Shown: positions 26,215 to 35,359 of the stretch, piece by piece | Layout of the letters: each line of letters starts with the position of its first letter | Position numbering within the stretch: position 1 is the first letter of the stretch | NCBI RefSeq assembly: GCF_045788535.1 | Contig: NZ_CP074074.1 | Coordinates: 2,418,001-2,482,000, forward strand | Length of the DNA stretch: 64,000 bases | Origin: Allotamlana fucoidanivorans | Lineage (GTDB): Bacteria > Bacteroidota > Bacteroidia > Flavobacteriales > Flavobacteriaceae | Reading direction: 5' to 3' | Program-made: the position numbers and the translations under genes | The notes under the pieces: generated by a model | Seen by the model: the letters and a program-made list of their open reading frames with translations, nothing else | Database searches by the model: none | Told to the model about the DNA's origin: nothing

Positions 26215-27834
26215 TTATCCGTTCATAGATATTAAAAACTCTTCGTTGTTTCTAGTTTGTTTAAAACGGTCATTGATAAATTCCATAGCTTCAACCGGGT
26301 TCATGTCTGCTAAGTATTTGCGCATTACCCACATACGTTGTACGGTATTGTCATCTAATAATAAATCATCACGACGTGTACTAGATGAAGTTAAGTCTAT
26401 AGCAGGGAAAATTCTACGATTAGAAATCTTTCTATCTAATTGTAGTTCCATATTACCAGTTCCTTTAAATTCTTCAAATATAACCTCGTCCATTTTAGAT
26501 CCTGTTTCGGTAAGAGCTGTGGCAATAATAGTTAAAGAACCGCCATTTTCAATATTACGAGCAGCCCCAAAGAAACGCTTTGGTTTGTGTAATGCATTGG
26601 CATCAACACCACCACTTAAAATTTTACCAGAAGCTGGTTGTACCGTATTATAGGCTCTTGCTAAACGCGTTATTGAATCTAGTAAGATGACAACATCATG
26701 ACCACATTCTACTAAACGTTTTGCTTTTTCAAGGACAATATTAGCAATTTTTACGTGCTCATGAGCTTCTTTGTCAAAGGTAGAAGCGATAACTTCACCG
26801 CGAACATTTCGTTGCATGTCGGTTACCTCTTCAGGGCGTTCGTCAATTAACAGAATCATTTGGTATACCTCAGGATGATTCGCTGCAATAGCATTAGCAA
26901 CATCTTTTAATAACATGGTTTTACCCGTTTTTGGTTGTGATACAATCATACCACGTTGTCCTTTACCAATAGGAGAAAACAAGTCCATAATTCTTGTAGA
27001 AATAGTGCTTTGTTTTTCGGCAATATTGAATTTTTCCTGAGGAAATAACGGTGTTAAATGTTCAAAAGACACACGGTCTCTCACTACATTTGGGTTCTGA
27101 CCATTAATCTTGCTTACCTTTATTAAAGGGAAATATTTTTCACCTTCTTTTGGCGGGCGTACATGCCCTAATACAGTATCTCCTGTTTTTAATCCGAATA
27201 AACGTATTTGTGATTGCGATACATAAATATCATCAGGTGAGGATAAATAGTTATAGTCCGACGATCTTAAAAAACCATAGCCATCTTGCATGATATCAAG
27301 AACACCTTCGCTTTCAATTATAGCATCAAACTCATAGTCTGGTTCGCGATAGCGATTGCGGTTGTCCTTATTTCCTTTATCAACATTAGCGTTTTTTTGG
27401 TTTCTATGTTGGTTTTTATTTCTTTGTTTTTGTTGGTTATCGTTTTGTCCCTTTTGCTGTTTAGAAGGATGTTCTTTTTGAGGCACGTCGTTTTTCTCTT
27501 CTTTTTGAGGCTTTTCGCTTGCAGCTTTTGCTTCGGGTTTAGTCTCAACAACAGCTTTTGTGCTATCATCGGTTTTTGGTTCTGCAGTATTGCTAGCAGG
27601 TCTTTGAACCCGTTGTCTAGGTTTTCTAGCTGGTTTAGCTTCTGCTGGTTTTTCGGTGTTATCTTCTGGGGTAACAGCAGCTTTTACAGCTTTTGGGTCT
27701 GCCGCTTGCTGATCAAGAATTTGATAAACTAAGTCTAATTTTTTTAATGATCGGTATTTAGGAACTTTTAATTTTTTAGCAATTTCCTGTAAATCAGCTA
27801 GTTTTTTTTCTTTTAATTGTGAAATTTCAAACAT
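26215..27834 (-). CDS. rho: Transcription termination factor Rho
   Basis: A 539-residue hexameric RNA helicase. An N-terminal Rho-N/SAP-like helical domain (LADLQEIAKKLKVPKYRSLKK) is followed at about 60-165 by a disordered insert very rich in Lys, Gln, Asn and Pro, as in other Bacteroidetes. The RNA-binding cold-shock fold starts about 170 (GVLDIMQDGYGFLRS). The ATPase has its Walker A at VSQPKTGKTMLLK near 299, and LLIDERPEEV and LLDSITRLARAYN follow. The insert makes it much longer than the 419-residue E. coli protein. A -7-like TATAATTG lies upstream but the promoter is uncertain. Confidence 0.97.
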   Translation of the reverse strand: MFEISQLKEKKLADLQEIAKKLKVPKYRSLKKLDLVYQILDQQAADPKAVKAAVTPEDNTEKPAEAKPARKPRQRVQRPASNTAEPKTDDSTKAVVETKPEAKAASEKPQKEEKNDVPQKEHPSKQQKGQNDNQQKQRNKNQHRNQKNANVDKGNKDNRNRYREPDYEFDAIIESEGVLDIMQDGYGFLRSSDYNYLSSPDDIYVSQSQIRLFGLKTGDTVLGHVRPPKEGEKYFPLIKVSKINGQNPNVVRDRVSFEHLTPLFPQEKFNIAEKQSTISTRIMDLFSPIGKGQRGMIVSQPKTGKTMLLKDVANAIAANHPEVYQMILLIDERPEEVTDMQRNVRGEVIASTFDKEAHEHVKIANIVLEKAKRLVECGHDVVILLDSITRLARAYNTVQPASGKILSGGVDANALHKPKRFFGAARNIENGGSLTIIATALTETGSKMDEVIFEEFKGTGNMELQLDRKISNRRIFPAIDLTSSSTRRDDLLLDDNTVQRMWVMRKYLADMNPVEAMEFINDRFKQTRNNEEFLISMNG

Positions 27835-27998
27835 TGATGTTTAATTGAATATATTGAATGTTTTGTTTTGATTACTTTTAGTAAAGTAATTCTGAAATAA
27901 TGATTTTATTCTGAAGAAATAACCGCTTGTTAATACGGTTGTTGAGAATTATTACTGCAATTATACAACTTTATTTTATTTTTTTACATTTATTCTGC

Positions 27999-28006
27999 TA
28001 TTTTTG
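27999..28006 (+). promoter_or_regulatory. -7 box of the DUF4293 gene
   Basis: TATTTTTG matches TAnnTTTG, 22 bases before the ATG at 28028. It overlaps the upstream TTG at 28004, so translation from there is unlikely. Confidence 0.5.
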
Positions 28007-28027
28007 CGGTCTAGTTTTAAAAATAAC

Positions 28028-28438
28028 ATGTTACAACGCATTCAAACCATCTATTTATTATGTGCTGCTGGTGTATCGGCAGGATTGATTTATGTGTTTG
28101 AATTATGGGTGACTGAAGATCGGGTTAAAGTATTTGCTGCCGACGTGAATTACGTATTTGCGGCGTTTTTAACCTCGGCTTTTTTTGCCTTAGTTGCTAT
28201 ATTTAGATATAAAAATAGGAAGTCTCAATTTATGTTGGGGCGTCTTAACATCATATTAAACTTTATTTTACTAGGATTTTTCGTGTATCAATCTCTAAAT
28301 TTATCTGGAGAAACGGCGGTTTCTGAGAAAGGTATTGGGATGCTTCTCCCTATTGTTTCTATCGTATTTCTGGCCCTTGCCAATAAGGCCATCAAGAAGG
28401 ATGAAGATCTTGTAAAATCTGTAGATAGATTACGTTAA
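28028..28438 (+). CDS. DUF4293 family integral membrane protein
   Basis: A 136-residue protein with four hydrophobic segments (TIYLLCAAGVSAGLIYVF, VFAAFLTSAFFALVAIF, IILNFILLGFFVYQS, IGMLLPIVSIVFLALA). The N-terminus MLQRIQTIYLL is the hallmark of DUF4293, a Bacteroidetes family of unknown role commonly found next to rho, as here. The start at 28028 is preferred over a TTG eight codons upstream because of the promoter position. A hairpin terminator follows. Confidence 0.85.
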   Translation: MLQRIQTIYLLCAAGVSAGLIYVFELWVTEDRVKVFAADVNYVFAAFLTSAFFALVAIFRYKNRKSQFMLGRLNIILNFILLGFFVYQSLNLSGETAVSEKGIGMLLPIVSIVFLALANKAIKKDEDLVKSVDRLR

Positions 28439-28467
28439 ACCTAACATCTTAGTAGTATTAGTGCGTT

Positions 28468-28498
28468 AAAACCCAAAGTGAAAACTTTGGGTTTTTAT
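28468..28498. terminator. Bidirectional terminator between DUF4293 and FKBP genes
   Basis: AAACCCAAAG and CTTTGGGTTT flank a short A-rich loop; T runs follow on both strands (TTTTTATTT on plus, TTTTAACG on minus). Confidence 0.8.
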
Positions 28499-28507
28499 TT
28501 ATTCAGC

Positions 28508-28936
28508 TTATTTTATTTCAACAAGTTCTAACTCAAATGTTAAATCTTGTCCGGCTAAAGGATGATTTGCATCTACAACAATATGCTCATCATGAACTGA
28601 AGACACTCTAAATTGAACTTCTCTTCCGTCAGGACCTTTTGATGCTAGAGCCATACCAACCTCAGGTTCCATATCTGGTGGTAATTGTTCTTTCTTAACA
28701 TCATAAAACAATTCTTCTTGAATATCTCCGTAGGCTTCAGCAACAGGAATTTGAATTGTTTTTTTCTCGTTAACTTCCATGTTGATTAATCCTTTTTCAA
28801 AACCAGGAATGAGTAATCCTTGGCCTAAGGTTACCTCTAGAGGTTCTCTTGCTAAAGAACTATCAAAAATTTGACCATCGCTAAGTTTACCTGTGTAATG
28901 CACTTTTATAGTGTCATTCTCTTTTACTTGACTCAT
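28508..28936 (-). CDS. FKBP-type peptidyl-prolyl cis-trans isomerase, SlyD-like
   Basis: A 142-residue cytosolic isomerase/chaperone. The FKBP half is visible at VHYTGKLSDGQIFDSS and LGQGLLIPGFEKGLINM. The insert-in-flap chaperone domain lies at about 70-122 (AYGDIQEELFYDV). The ending HPLAGQDLTFELELVEI is the SlyD signature. The metal-binding His/Cys-rich tail of E. coli SlyD is absent. Confidence 0.93.
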   Translation of the reverse strand: MSQVKENDTIKVHYTGKLSDGQIFDSSLAREPLEVTLGQGLLIPGFEKGLINMEVNEKKTIQIPVAEAYGDIQEELFYDVKKEQLPPDMEPEVGMALASKGPDGREVQFRVSSVHDEHIVVDANHPLAGQDLTFELELVEIK

Positions 28937-29033
28937 AATTGTGTTTTCTGTTTATAAAGCCAACAAAGCTACAATTAAATATAAGGAAGACGGGTTTTAA
29001 AACGGTAAAATACTGTTAATTGGATTCTATATC

Positions 29034-29537
29034 CTATTTAGGATATCTTTCTGGGAACTCAATAACTTCTAAATCATCAATTTGTTTCCCATGAATGGTG
29101 AAGCGAAGCATAGTTCTCACTTTATGAAATCCGTATTTGCCAACTGCACCAGGATTCATATGTATAAGGTTTAATTTTTTATCGGGCATAACTTTTAGGA
29201 TGTGAGAATGCCCACAAATGAATAGTCTTGGCGGATTTTTTTGAATAGCCTCCTTAATAGTTGCATTGTATTTTGGAGGATAACCACCAATATGCGTCAT
29301 CCAAACATCAACATCTTCACACATAAACCGATTGTGTTCAGGAAACTCTACTCTAACCTTACTATTATCAATATTGCCGTAAACCCCTTTTATAGGTTTA
29401 AGGCTTTTTATAGCGTCGGTTACTCTTAAATCGCCTATATCACCTGCATGCCAAACTTCATCAACTTGTTTTACGTATTTAAGAATATCATGGTCAATAT
29501 ATCCGTGGGTATCAGATAGTAGGAGTATTTTAGTCAT
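29034..29537 (-). CDS. YfcE/MJ0936-type metallophosphoesterase
   Basis: A 167-residue calcineurin-like phosphoesterase. Metal-binding motifs are in order: LLSDTHGY (8-15), WHAGDIGDL (29-37), GVYGNIDNS (52-60, the GNCD-type motif), MTHIGGYP and CGHSH, then NPGAVG. The family cleaves small phosphodiesters in vitro; physiological substrates are unclear. It is transcribed away from truA. Confidence 0.9.
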   Translation of the reverse strand: MTKILLLSDTHGYIDHDILKYVKQVDEVWHAGDIGDLRVTDAIKSLKPIKGVYGNIDNSKVRVEFPEHNRFMCEDVDVWMTHIGGYPPKYNATIKEAIQKNPPRLFICGHSHILKVMPDKKLNLIHMNPGAVGKYGFHKVRTMLRFTIHGKQIDDLEVIEFPERYPK

Positions 29538-29586
29538 ATAATGGTTTGAATCTCAATAAAGGTTTCTTAAGGAACACAAATCTACC

Positions 29587-29594
29587 TATCTTTG
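29587..29594 (+). promoter_or_regulatory. truA: -7 box of truA
   Basis: TATCTTTG fits TAnnTTTG; the inferred start site is about 20 bases before the TTG start codon. Confidence 0.55.
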
Positions 29595-29620
29595 TGCTTT
29601 CGCAAAAGTATTAAATTACG

Positions 29621-30364
29621 TTGAGGTATTTTATAGAACTTTCGTATAACGGAACATCATATCATGGTTGGCAAAATCAACCTAATGCCATATCAGTACA
29701 AGAAGTTGTAGAAAAAGCACTTAGTACGTTACTTAGAAAACCAACAACCATTGTAGGGGCGGGAAGAACAGATACCGGTGTACATGCTGCCCAGATGTAT
29801 GCACATTTTGATACTGAAGCTACTGTTGATAAGCAAAACTTAATTTATAAGTTAAATTCATTTTTACCGGCAGATGTAGCCATTCATGATATATTTCCTG
29901 TAAAACCTGAGGTGCATGCACGTTTTGATGCTTTAAGTAGAGCATATTTATACCGTATACATTTAAAAAAGAACGTGTTTAATGTGAATCAAAGTTATTA
30001 TGTAAAGCAAGCGCTTGACGTTAATAAAATGAATGCAGCCTCTAAAATTTTATTTCAGTATAAAGATTTTCAATGCTTTTCAAAAAGTAATACCGATGTA
30101 AAAACGTATTATTGTGATATCATGCATGCAAAGTGGTTTTTTAAAGAAGATGAGCTTCATTTTGTAGTAAAAGCTAATAGGTTTTTACGAAATATGGTGA
30201 GAGCTATTGTAGGCACTATGATTAATATTGGGCTTGGTAAGTTAGAAGCTGATGATTTACATGATATCATTAAATCTAAAAATAGGAGTGAGGCTGGTTT
30301 TTCAGTACCCGCTCATGGTTTGTATTTAACAGATATTGAATATCCAAAAGATATAAAAATATAA
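29621..30364 (+). CDS. truA: tRNA pseudouridine synthase A
   Basis: A 247-residue enzyme that makes pseudouridine at tRNA positions 38-40. The start RYFIELSYNGTSYHGWQ and the catalytic motif GAGRTDTGVHA (Asp51) are clear, as is KANRFLRNMVRAIVG near 184. The start codon is TTG at 29621: an in-frame TAA lies three codons upstream and the next ATG is deep in the protein, so no ATG start is possible. The stop codon abuts the ATG of the ABC transporter gene, implying an operon. Confidence 0.95.
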   Translation: MRYFIELSYNGTSYHGWQNQPNAISVQEVVEKALSTLLRKPTTIVGAGRTDTGVHAAQMYAHFDTEATVDKQNLIYKLNSFLPADVAIHDIFPVKPEVHARFDALSRAYLYRIHLKKNVFNVNQSYYVKQALDVNKMNAASKILFQYKDFQCFSKSNTDVKTYYCDIMHAKWFFKEDELHFVVKANRFLRNMVRAIVGTMINIGLGKLEADDLHDIIKSKNRSEAGFSVPAHGLYLTDIEYPKDIKI

Positions 30365-32131
30365 ATGAGTAAGATAAAGGAAAGTATTTTCGATTTTGAC
30401 CTTTTTAAACGACTTTTTGAATACATAAAACCTTATAAGTTAATCTTTGTAGGATTAGTTGTTTTGGTCATTTTATTGGCTGTTTTTGGTGTGGCTACGC
30501 CAAAAATAACGCAATATGCTATAGATGAGAGTATTACCAAAAAAGAGGCACAATACTTTCTTTTTTATATTGTTATTATGCTTGCTGTTTTGTTGCTTCA
30601 AACAGTTTTTCAGCTACTATTTATTTATTACGCGTCGTGGTTAGGCCAAAATTTAGTCATGGATGTTAGGGTTAAGCTCTTTAATCACCTGCTCAAATTT
30701 AAAATGCAGTATTATGATAACTCCTCTGTAGGTGTTCTAATCACTAGAGCCGTAACAGATATGGAGCGTATTGCAGATATTTTTGGGCAAGGGCTTTTTA
30801 TGATTATTAGAGACCTGTTAACTATGTCGGTTGTGTTTGGGGTTATGGTATATACTAATGTTAGGCTAAGCTTAATTGTATTCTTAATGCTACCTATTTT
30901 ACTCTATGCTACTCGGGTATTTCAAAAATATATGAAGAAGGCTTTTGAAGAAGTAAGAACTGAAGTATCTAACCTCAATTCATTTGTGCAGGAGCGTTTA
31001 ACGGGAATGAAAATTTTACAACTGTTTACAAGAGAATCTGTAGAAATTGAAAACTTTAAAGCGATTAATGAACGTCATAAAAAAGGTTGGCTTAAAACAG
31101 TTTGGTATAACTCCATATTTTTTCCGCTAGCAGATTTATCAGCATCAATAACCATAGGTTTGGTAGCGTGGTATGGTGGTTTACGGGTTGTATTAGACGG
31201 TACTGTTACGCAAGGCGTCTTGGTGTCTTTTATTATGTTTATCCCTATGTTATTTAGGCCTTTGCGTCAAATAGCAGATAAATTTAATACACTACAAATG
31301 GGCATGGTAGCGGCTAAACGGGTGTTTAAAGTTATTGATACGACTTCTCAAATTGATGATCATGGCACTTATGTGGCCGAGCATTTTAAGGGAGATATTT
31401 CTTTTGAAAATGTATATTTCAACTATGTTGAAGATGAACCCGTTTTAAAAGGTATTTCATTTCATGTTAAAGCAGGGGAAACTGCAGCGATTGTAGGCGC
31501 TACTGGCGCAGGAAAATCAACGATCATTAATCTTTTAAATCGGTTTTACGAAATAAACGAGGGGGTTATTGCTGTTGATGGTATTAATATTGAGCAGGTT
31601 ACTCTGGCATCATTAAGAACCCAGATAGCAGTAGTGTTACAGGATGTTTTCTTGTTTGCAGATACAATATTTAATAACATCACCCTTAATCATCCAGAAA
31701 TTACTGAAGAGCAGGTGTATCAGGCGGCTAAAGCTATTGGTATACATGATTTTATCATGACCTTACCAAACGGCTATCAATACAATGTTAAAGAACGCGG
31801 TGTTATGCTGTCTTCTGGCCAACGCCAGTTAATCTCTTTTTTAAGAGCCTATGTCACAAATCCGAGTATATTGGTTTTAGATGAAGCCACCTCTTCTGTA
31901 GATTCCTATTCAGAACAGCTTATTCAGAACGCTACAGATAAAATTACTAAAGGCAGAACTTCAATTGTTATTGCGCATCGTTTGGCTACCGTTAAGAAAG
32001 CTGATAAAATTATTGTGATGGATTCAGGTACCATTGTAGAGCAAGGCACACATGAAGAATTGCTGAAAAAAGAAAACGGGTACTATAAAAATCTGTACGA
32101 GGTTCAGTTTTTACAAGAAGAAGTAGCCTAA
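30365..32131 (+). CDS. ABC exporter, fused permease and ATPase (MsbA-like)
   Basis: A 588-residue half-transporter. Six transmembrane helices lie within about 20-310. The nucleotide-binding domain starts about 340 with Walker A GATGAGKST, the signature VMLSSGQRQ and Walker B ILVLDEATSSVD, ending with the H-loop IVIAHRL. It should act as a homodimer exporting a lipid or drug-like molecule; the substrate cannot be determined. It directly follows truA with no gap. Confidence 0.92.
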   Translation: MSKIKESIFDFDLFKRLFEYIKPYKLIFVGLVVLVILLAVFGVATPKITQYAIDESITKKEAQYFLFYIVIMLAVLLLQTVFQLLFIYYASWLGQNLVMDVRVKLFNHLLKFKMQYYDNSSVGVLITRAVTDMERIADIFGQGLFMIIRDLLTMSVVFGVMVYTNVRLSLIVFLMLPILLYATRVFQKYMKKAFEEVRTEVSNLNSFVQERLTGMKILQLFTRESVEIENFKAINERHKKGWLKTVWYNSIFFPLADLSASITIGLVAWYGGLRVVLDGTVTQGVLVSFIMFIPMLFRPLRQIADKFNTLQMGMVAAKRVFKVIDTTSQIDDHGTYVAEHFKGDISFENVYFNYVEDEPVLKGISFHVKAGETAAIVGATGAGKSTIINLLNRFYEINEGVIAVDGINIEQVTLASLRTQIAVVLQDVFLFADTIFNNITLNHPEITEEQVYQAAKAIGIHDFIMTLPNGYQYNVKERGVMLSSGQRQLISFLRAYVTNPSILVLDEATSSVDSYSEQLIQNATDKITKGRTSIVIAHRLATVKKADKIIVMDSGTIVEQGTHEELLKKENGYYKNLYEVQFLQEEVA

Positions 32132-32147
32132 TTATTTAGAAATAGTA

Positions 32148-32927
32148 TTATTGGTGAATAAGGTTTTCAAGGTAGGTCTCTCCAAAAACAAAATAGATAA
32201 AACTTATTGTTACAAAGATGGTCAAGTAATAAATAATAACAATGAGTAAAGAAATACTTAATAGTTTTAAGGCCATTGACTTGAAGCTTTTGTTGTAAAT
32301 ACGTTTTAAAACAAAGCCAAGATAGAGTGTTTTAAAAACGAGTAATCCCCATCCAATATTTACCATACTAAGATTAATTAGTGCTGCAAATATGGAAATC
32401 ACAACGGTGATTAATGTAGTATGCGCAAAAATATAAATGTGAGCTACCAATAATTCGGTATAATTATATGTTTTGTTTTTTCTAAAGACAAGTCTTGTTA
32501 TGCCAGTAAAAATAGGTATTAGGCAAATAAGGACCAGCGTTTGATGACTTTGAAGGCTTTTTACAATTTGATTTGATAAATGAGCCGTTTCTCTTGTGGC
32601 TGTTTTAGATAAATCTGAAAACTCAGGAAAGTAATTGTTTAATATAAAAAGCTCTAACCCCGTAAAAGTCAAAGCTAGTGCAAAATAGCCAATCACATTA
32701 ATGTATTTTTTTCTAATCCCCTTTATATATGAATTAATAACATCTTCAGGTGTATAGAAAAGTGATAGAAATGTTTTAAAAAATAGATTGTCTAAATTCA
32801 GAAAAGTTTGAATATACAATTGAAAAAGGCGCTTTAAAGTTAAGCGTTCTTGCGTCGCTTTTTCACCACAGCAATAACAATATTTAGCGTTTTCAATAAG
32901 TTTTGTTTTGCAGTTGAAGCATAACAT
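32148..32927 (-). CDS. DUF3667-like zinc-ribbon membrane protein
   Basis: A 259-residue protein starting with a zinc ribbon (Cys3, Cys6, Cys17, Cys20). A segment typical of DUF3667 follows (LTLKRLFQLYIQTFLNLDNLFFKTFL, in pieces), then four or five hydrophobic helices (VIGYFALALTFTGLELFIL, LVLICLIPIFTGITRLVF, LLSISLLIVIIYYLTIFV). The function is unknown. It starts 1 base after the cdaA stop codon, so it is very probably translated from the same transcript and might act with c-di-AMP signalling. Confidence 0.8.
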   Translation of the reverse strand: MLCFNCKTKLIENAKYCYCCGEKATQERLTLKRLFQLYIQTFLNLDNLFFKTFLSLFYTPEDVINSYIKGIRKKYINVIGYFALALTFTGLELFILNNYFPEFSDLSKTATRETAHLSNQIVKSLQSHQTLVLICLIPIFTGITRLVFRKNKTYNYTELLVAHIYIFAHTTLITVVISIFAALINLSMVNIGWGLLVFKTLYLGFVLKRIYNKSFKSMALKLLSISLLIVIIYYLTIFVTISFIYFVFGETYLENLIHQ

Positions 32928-32928
32928 A

Positions 32929-33714
32929 TTAGCTTAAGTCTTTTTTAATCATATCGCTTAGTTCGGCAGCATCTTCAAAAACCACGAACTCTCCATCTTT
33001 AAAATAAGACATGTGTCCCGTTTCTTCACTAACCACCAACGCTAAGGCATCTGTTTTTTCCGTTACTCCAATGGCTGCTCTATGTCTTAAACCAAAACGC
33101 TGCGGAATATTTTTTTCGTTATTAACAGGAAGAATCACCCGTGTGGCTTTAACAATATTATTACTTACTATAATGGCGCCATCATGCAGCGGACTATTTT
33201 TAAAGAATATACTTTCTATAATGGGTTGGGTAACTTTTATATTCATTTCGTCTCCTGATTCCGATAGAAAATCAAGATTGTTATTGCGTTCAAAAACAAT
33301 AATAGCACCTGTTTTGCTCATAGACATTTTGCTGCAGGCAGTAACAATAGCGTCTACATCGGTTGTATTTGAAACTTCGGTTTTTAAAAATTTAAAGGAC
33401 TTTAAAATATGTCCTTTGCTACCAATGTTTGAGGATCCAACCATGAGTAAAAATTTCCTGATTTCAGGCTGAAAAATAACAATTAAAGCAATGATTCCAA
33501 CCTTCATAAACCCACCAAAAATACCAGATAATAACTCCATGTTTAAGAAACTGGTTACCTGCCAGGCTACATAAATAATAATAATGCCTATAAATATGTT
33601 TATGGCTACGGTGCCTTTAATTAACCGATAAACATAGTACAGCAATAAGGCTACTAGAATAACGTCAATAACGTCAACAACGGTAAATTTTAAAAGGTCT
33701 TTAAAAATATCCAA
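32929..33714 (-). CDS. cdaA: Diadenylate cyclase CdaA (c-di-AMP synthase)
   Basis: A 261-residue membrane enzyme that condenses two ATP into c-di-AMP. Three N-terminal transmembrane segments lie within about 12-85 (VIDVILVALLLYYVYRLI, VAINIFIGIIIIYVAWQV, GFMKVGIIALIVIFQPEIR). The DAC domain carries the catalytic DGA motif (LHDGAIIVSN near 177) and the RHR motif (GLRHRAAIG near 208). It lies in a minus-strand operon with folP and a lipoprotein upstream and a DUF3667 gene downstream. In Firmicutes cdaA pairs with cdaR; no CdaR-like (YbbR) gene is adjacent here. Confidence 0.94.
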   Translation of the reverse strand: MDIFKDLLKFTVVDVIDVILVALLLYYVYRLIKGTVAINIFIGIIIIYVAWQVTSFLNMELLSGIFGGFMKVGIIALIVIFQPEIRKFLLMVGSSNIGSKGHILKSFKFLKTEVSNTTDVDAIVTACSKMSMSKTGAIIVFERNNNLDFLSESGDEMNIKVTQPIIESIFFKNSPLHDGAIIVSNNIVKATRVILPVNNEKNIPQRFGLRHRAAIGVTEKTDALALVVSEETGHMSYFKDGEFVVFEDAAELSDMIKKDLS

Positions 33715-33749
33715 AGGTGTGGGGTTTTGGTAAATTTAATAAAATATGG

Positions 33750-34451
33750 TTAATCATCAATAAACTCTTCATTTGATATTGAAGCGTTTTGTATTTGAGC
33801 CTTTTCTATAAGTGCTTTATAAGAGATGTACTCTTGAAATGATAGTTTTTTATCAAACCGTAAGGACCACACAAAACCCGTAGAATCAATGCGCTTAAGG
33901 TCTTCTATAAGGGTAGCTTTATTTGAAAGGGTTACAAAAGGTTTCGCATTGGGGTTAAGAATAAAAATATCGCCATTGGCATCAAAATTTATAGGCTTTA
34001 TGTTTTTAGAAACTTGAGTGGTACTCTTATTTAGAGTATTTATAACGTAATTAATATTAGTAAATTCCAGAAAACCTAGATTTTTAATAATCAGATCATT
34101 ACAAGTAAAATAATTTTTTGCAAGCTCATTTTTATGAGAAGATTTGGACTTTTTCTCCTGAAGAAATTTAATATGAGGTATGGCTTGATTTAAAGATAAG
34201 CGTTTGTCAACATTGATGAGCCAATTTGTAGTGCTGATAAGGTTACGCCTGTTAAGTTCAACACTATCAGGTTGGGATTCGTCATAAAATAAGTACGCCG
34301 CAGAAACGTCTTGTATTTGGGTTGTTTTAGCCTGATTTATTTCTGGCAATAGAACCACTTTATCTTTTCCGCAGGCCATAAATAAAAGTGAGAGCAAACC
34401 ACTAATGGTTAAGTTTTTTGTTATTTTTCTAATCATCATGAAGTGTTTCAA
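33750..34451 (-). CDS. Lipoprotein of unknown function in the folP-cdaA operon
   Basis: A 233-residue protein with a lipoprotein signal (ISGLLSLLFMAC; Cys27, or Cys22 if the second or third Met is the start). It has mixed helix and strand content. Part of it (NLIST, GDIFILNPNAKPF, TLIEDLKRIDSTGFVW) suggests an ExbD-like or periplasmic small domain, but I do not recognise a family. Its first codons overlap the end of folP by 23 bases, or by 8 bases if it starts at Met6. It ends 35 bases before cdaA, so all are one transcription unit. Confidence 0.7.
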   Translation of the reverse strand: MKHFMMIRKITKNLTISGLLSLLFMACGKDKVVLLPEINQAKTTQIQDVSAAYLFYDESQPDSVELNRRNLISTTNWLINVDKRLSLNQAIPHIKFLQEKKSKSSHKNELAKNYFTCNDLIIKNLGFLEFTNINYVINTLNKSTTQVSKNIKPINFDANGDIFILNPNAKPFVTLSNKATLIEDLKRIDSTGFVWSLRFDKKLSFQEYISYKALIEKAQIQNASISNEEFIDD

Positions 34452-35256
34452 AGAGTTTTACACATTCTATAGCTTCTTTTACGTCATGAACCCGCAAAAT
34501 AGATGCGCCTTTTTGTAAGGCTAAAGTGTTTAAAACGGTAGTGCCATTAAGCGCTTCTTTTGCAGAAACTTTTAAGGTTTTGTAAATCATAGATTTTCTA
34601 GAAACCCCAACTAACAGGGGGCGTTCAGTAATGTTTAAGAGGTCTAGTTTATTAAGTAGCTCAAAATTTTGGTTTAAGGTTTTTGAAAACCCAAAACCAG
34701 GATCAATAACGAGGTCTATAATCCCTGCTGCTGTTGCAGCGTTGAGGCGTTCTGAAAAATAAAACAGCATATCTTTAATTAAATCATCATACTGCGTTTG
34801 TTCTTGCATATTTTGAGGTGTACCTTTCATGTGCATCATAATATAAGGTACTTGCAAGCTGGCTACCGTAGTTAACATCTGGTCATCTAGCTTTCCTGCC
34901 GAAATATCATTTATTATAGCTGCGCCTGCCACAACACATTGTTTAGCAACCTCGCTTCTAAAGGTGTCTATTGATAATAATACCTCAGGAAATTCTTTTA
35001 AAAGACATTGTACAATGGGCAGGATGCGTTTTAGTTCTTCATCTTGGCTTACATGTTTGGCATTAGGTCTTGAACTATAAGCACCAACATCAATAAAACT
35101 AGCACCATGATTAAGCATGTTTTCAACATGACGTAAAATCTCATTTTCTTTTTTAAATTGACCGCCATCATAAAAAGAATCGGGGGTAATATTTAAAATA
35201 CCCATCACCTTAGGGGTAGATAAGTCAATGAGTTTTCCTTTGCAATTAAGAGTCAT
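34429..35256 (-). CDS. folP: Dihydropteroate synthase
   Basis: A 275-residue TIM-barrel enzyme of folate synthesis and the sulfonamide target. Motifs are GILNITPDSFYDGG near 19-32, ASFIDVGAYSSRPNA near 53, SIDTFRSEVA near 95, and DPGFGFSKTL plus GVSRKSMI in the C-terminal half. It is the first gene of the folP-lipoprotein-cdaA-DUF3667 operon and diverges from the DUF1599 gene. Confidence 0.95.
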   Translation of the reverse strand: MTLNCKGKLIDLSTPKVMGILNITPDSFYDGGQFKKENEILRHVENMLNHGASFIDVGAYSSRPNAKHVSQDEELKRILPIVQCLLKEFPEVLLSIDTFRSEVAKQCVVAGAAIINDISAGKLDDQMLTTVASLQVPYIMMHMKGTPQNMQEQTQYDDLIKDMLFYFSERLNAATAAGIIDLVIDPGFGFSKTLNQNFELLNKLDLLNITERPLLVGVSRKSMIYKTLKVSAKEALNGTTVLNTLALQKGASILRVHDVKEAIECVKLFETLHDD

Positions 35257-35359
35257 TCAGTTGTATTTAAAGGTGTTTGTATATCGTTTAAAACTTTAAA
35301 CCATAAACCTTGAACATTCTAATAATTTATGCGAAATTTACGCAAAATTCAATTGATTC

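Noticed and set aside
27286..27732. A 148-codon hydrophobic frame opposite the rho insert
   Set aside because: It is the complement of the Lys/Gln/Asn-rich insert, which automatically reads as Phe/Leu/Val-rich; no start signals.
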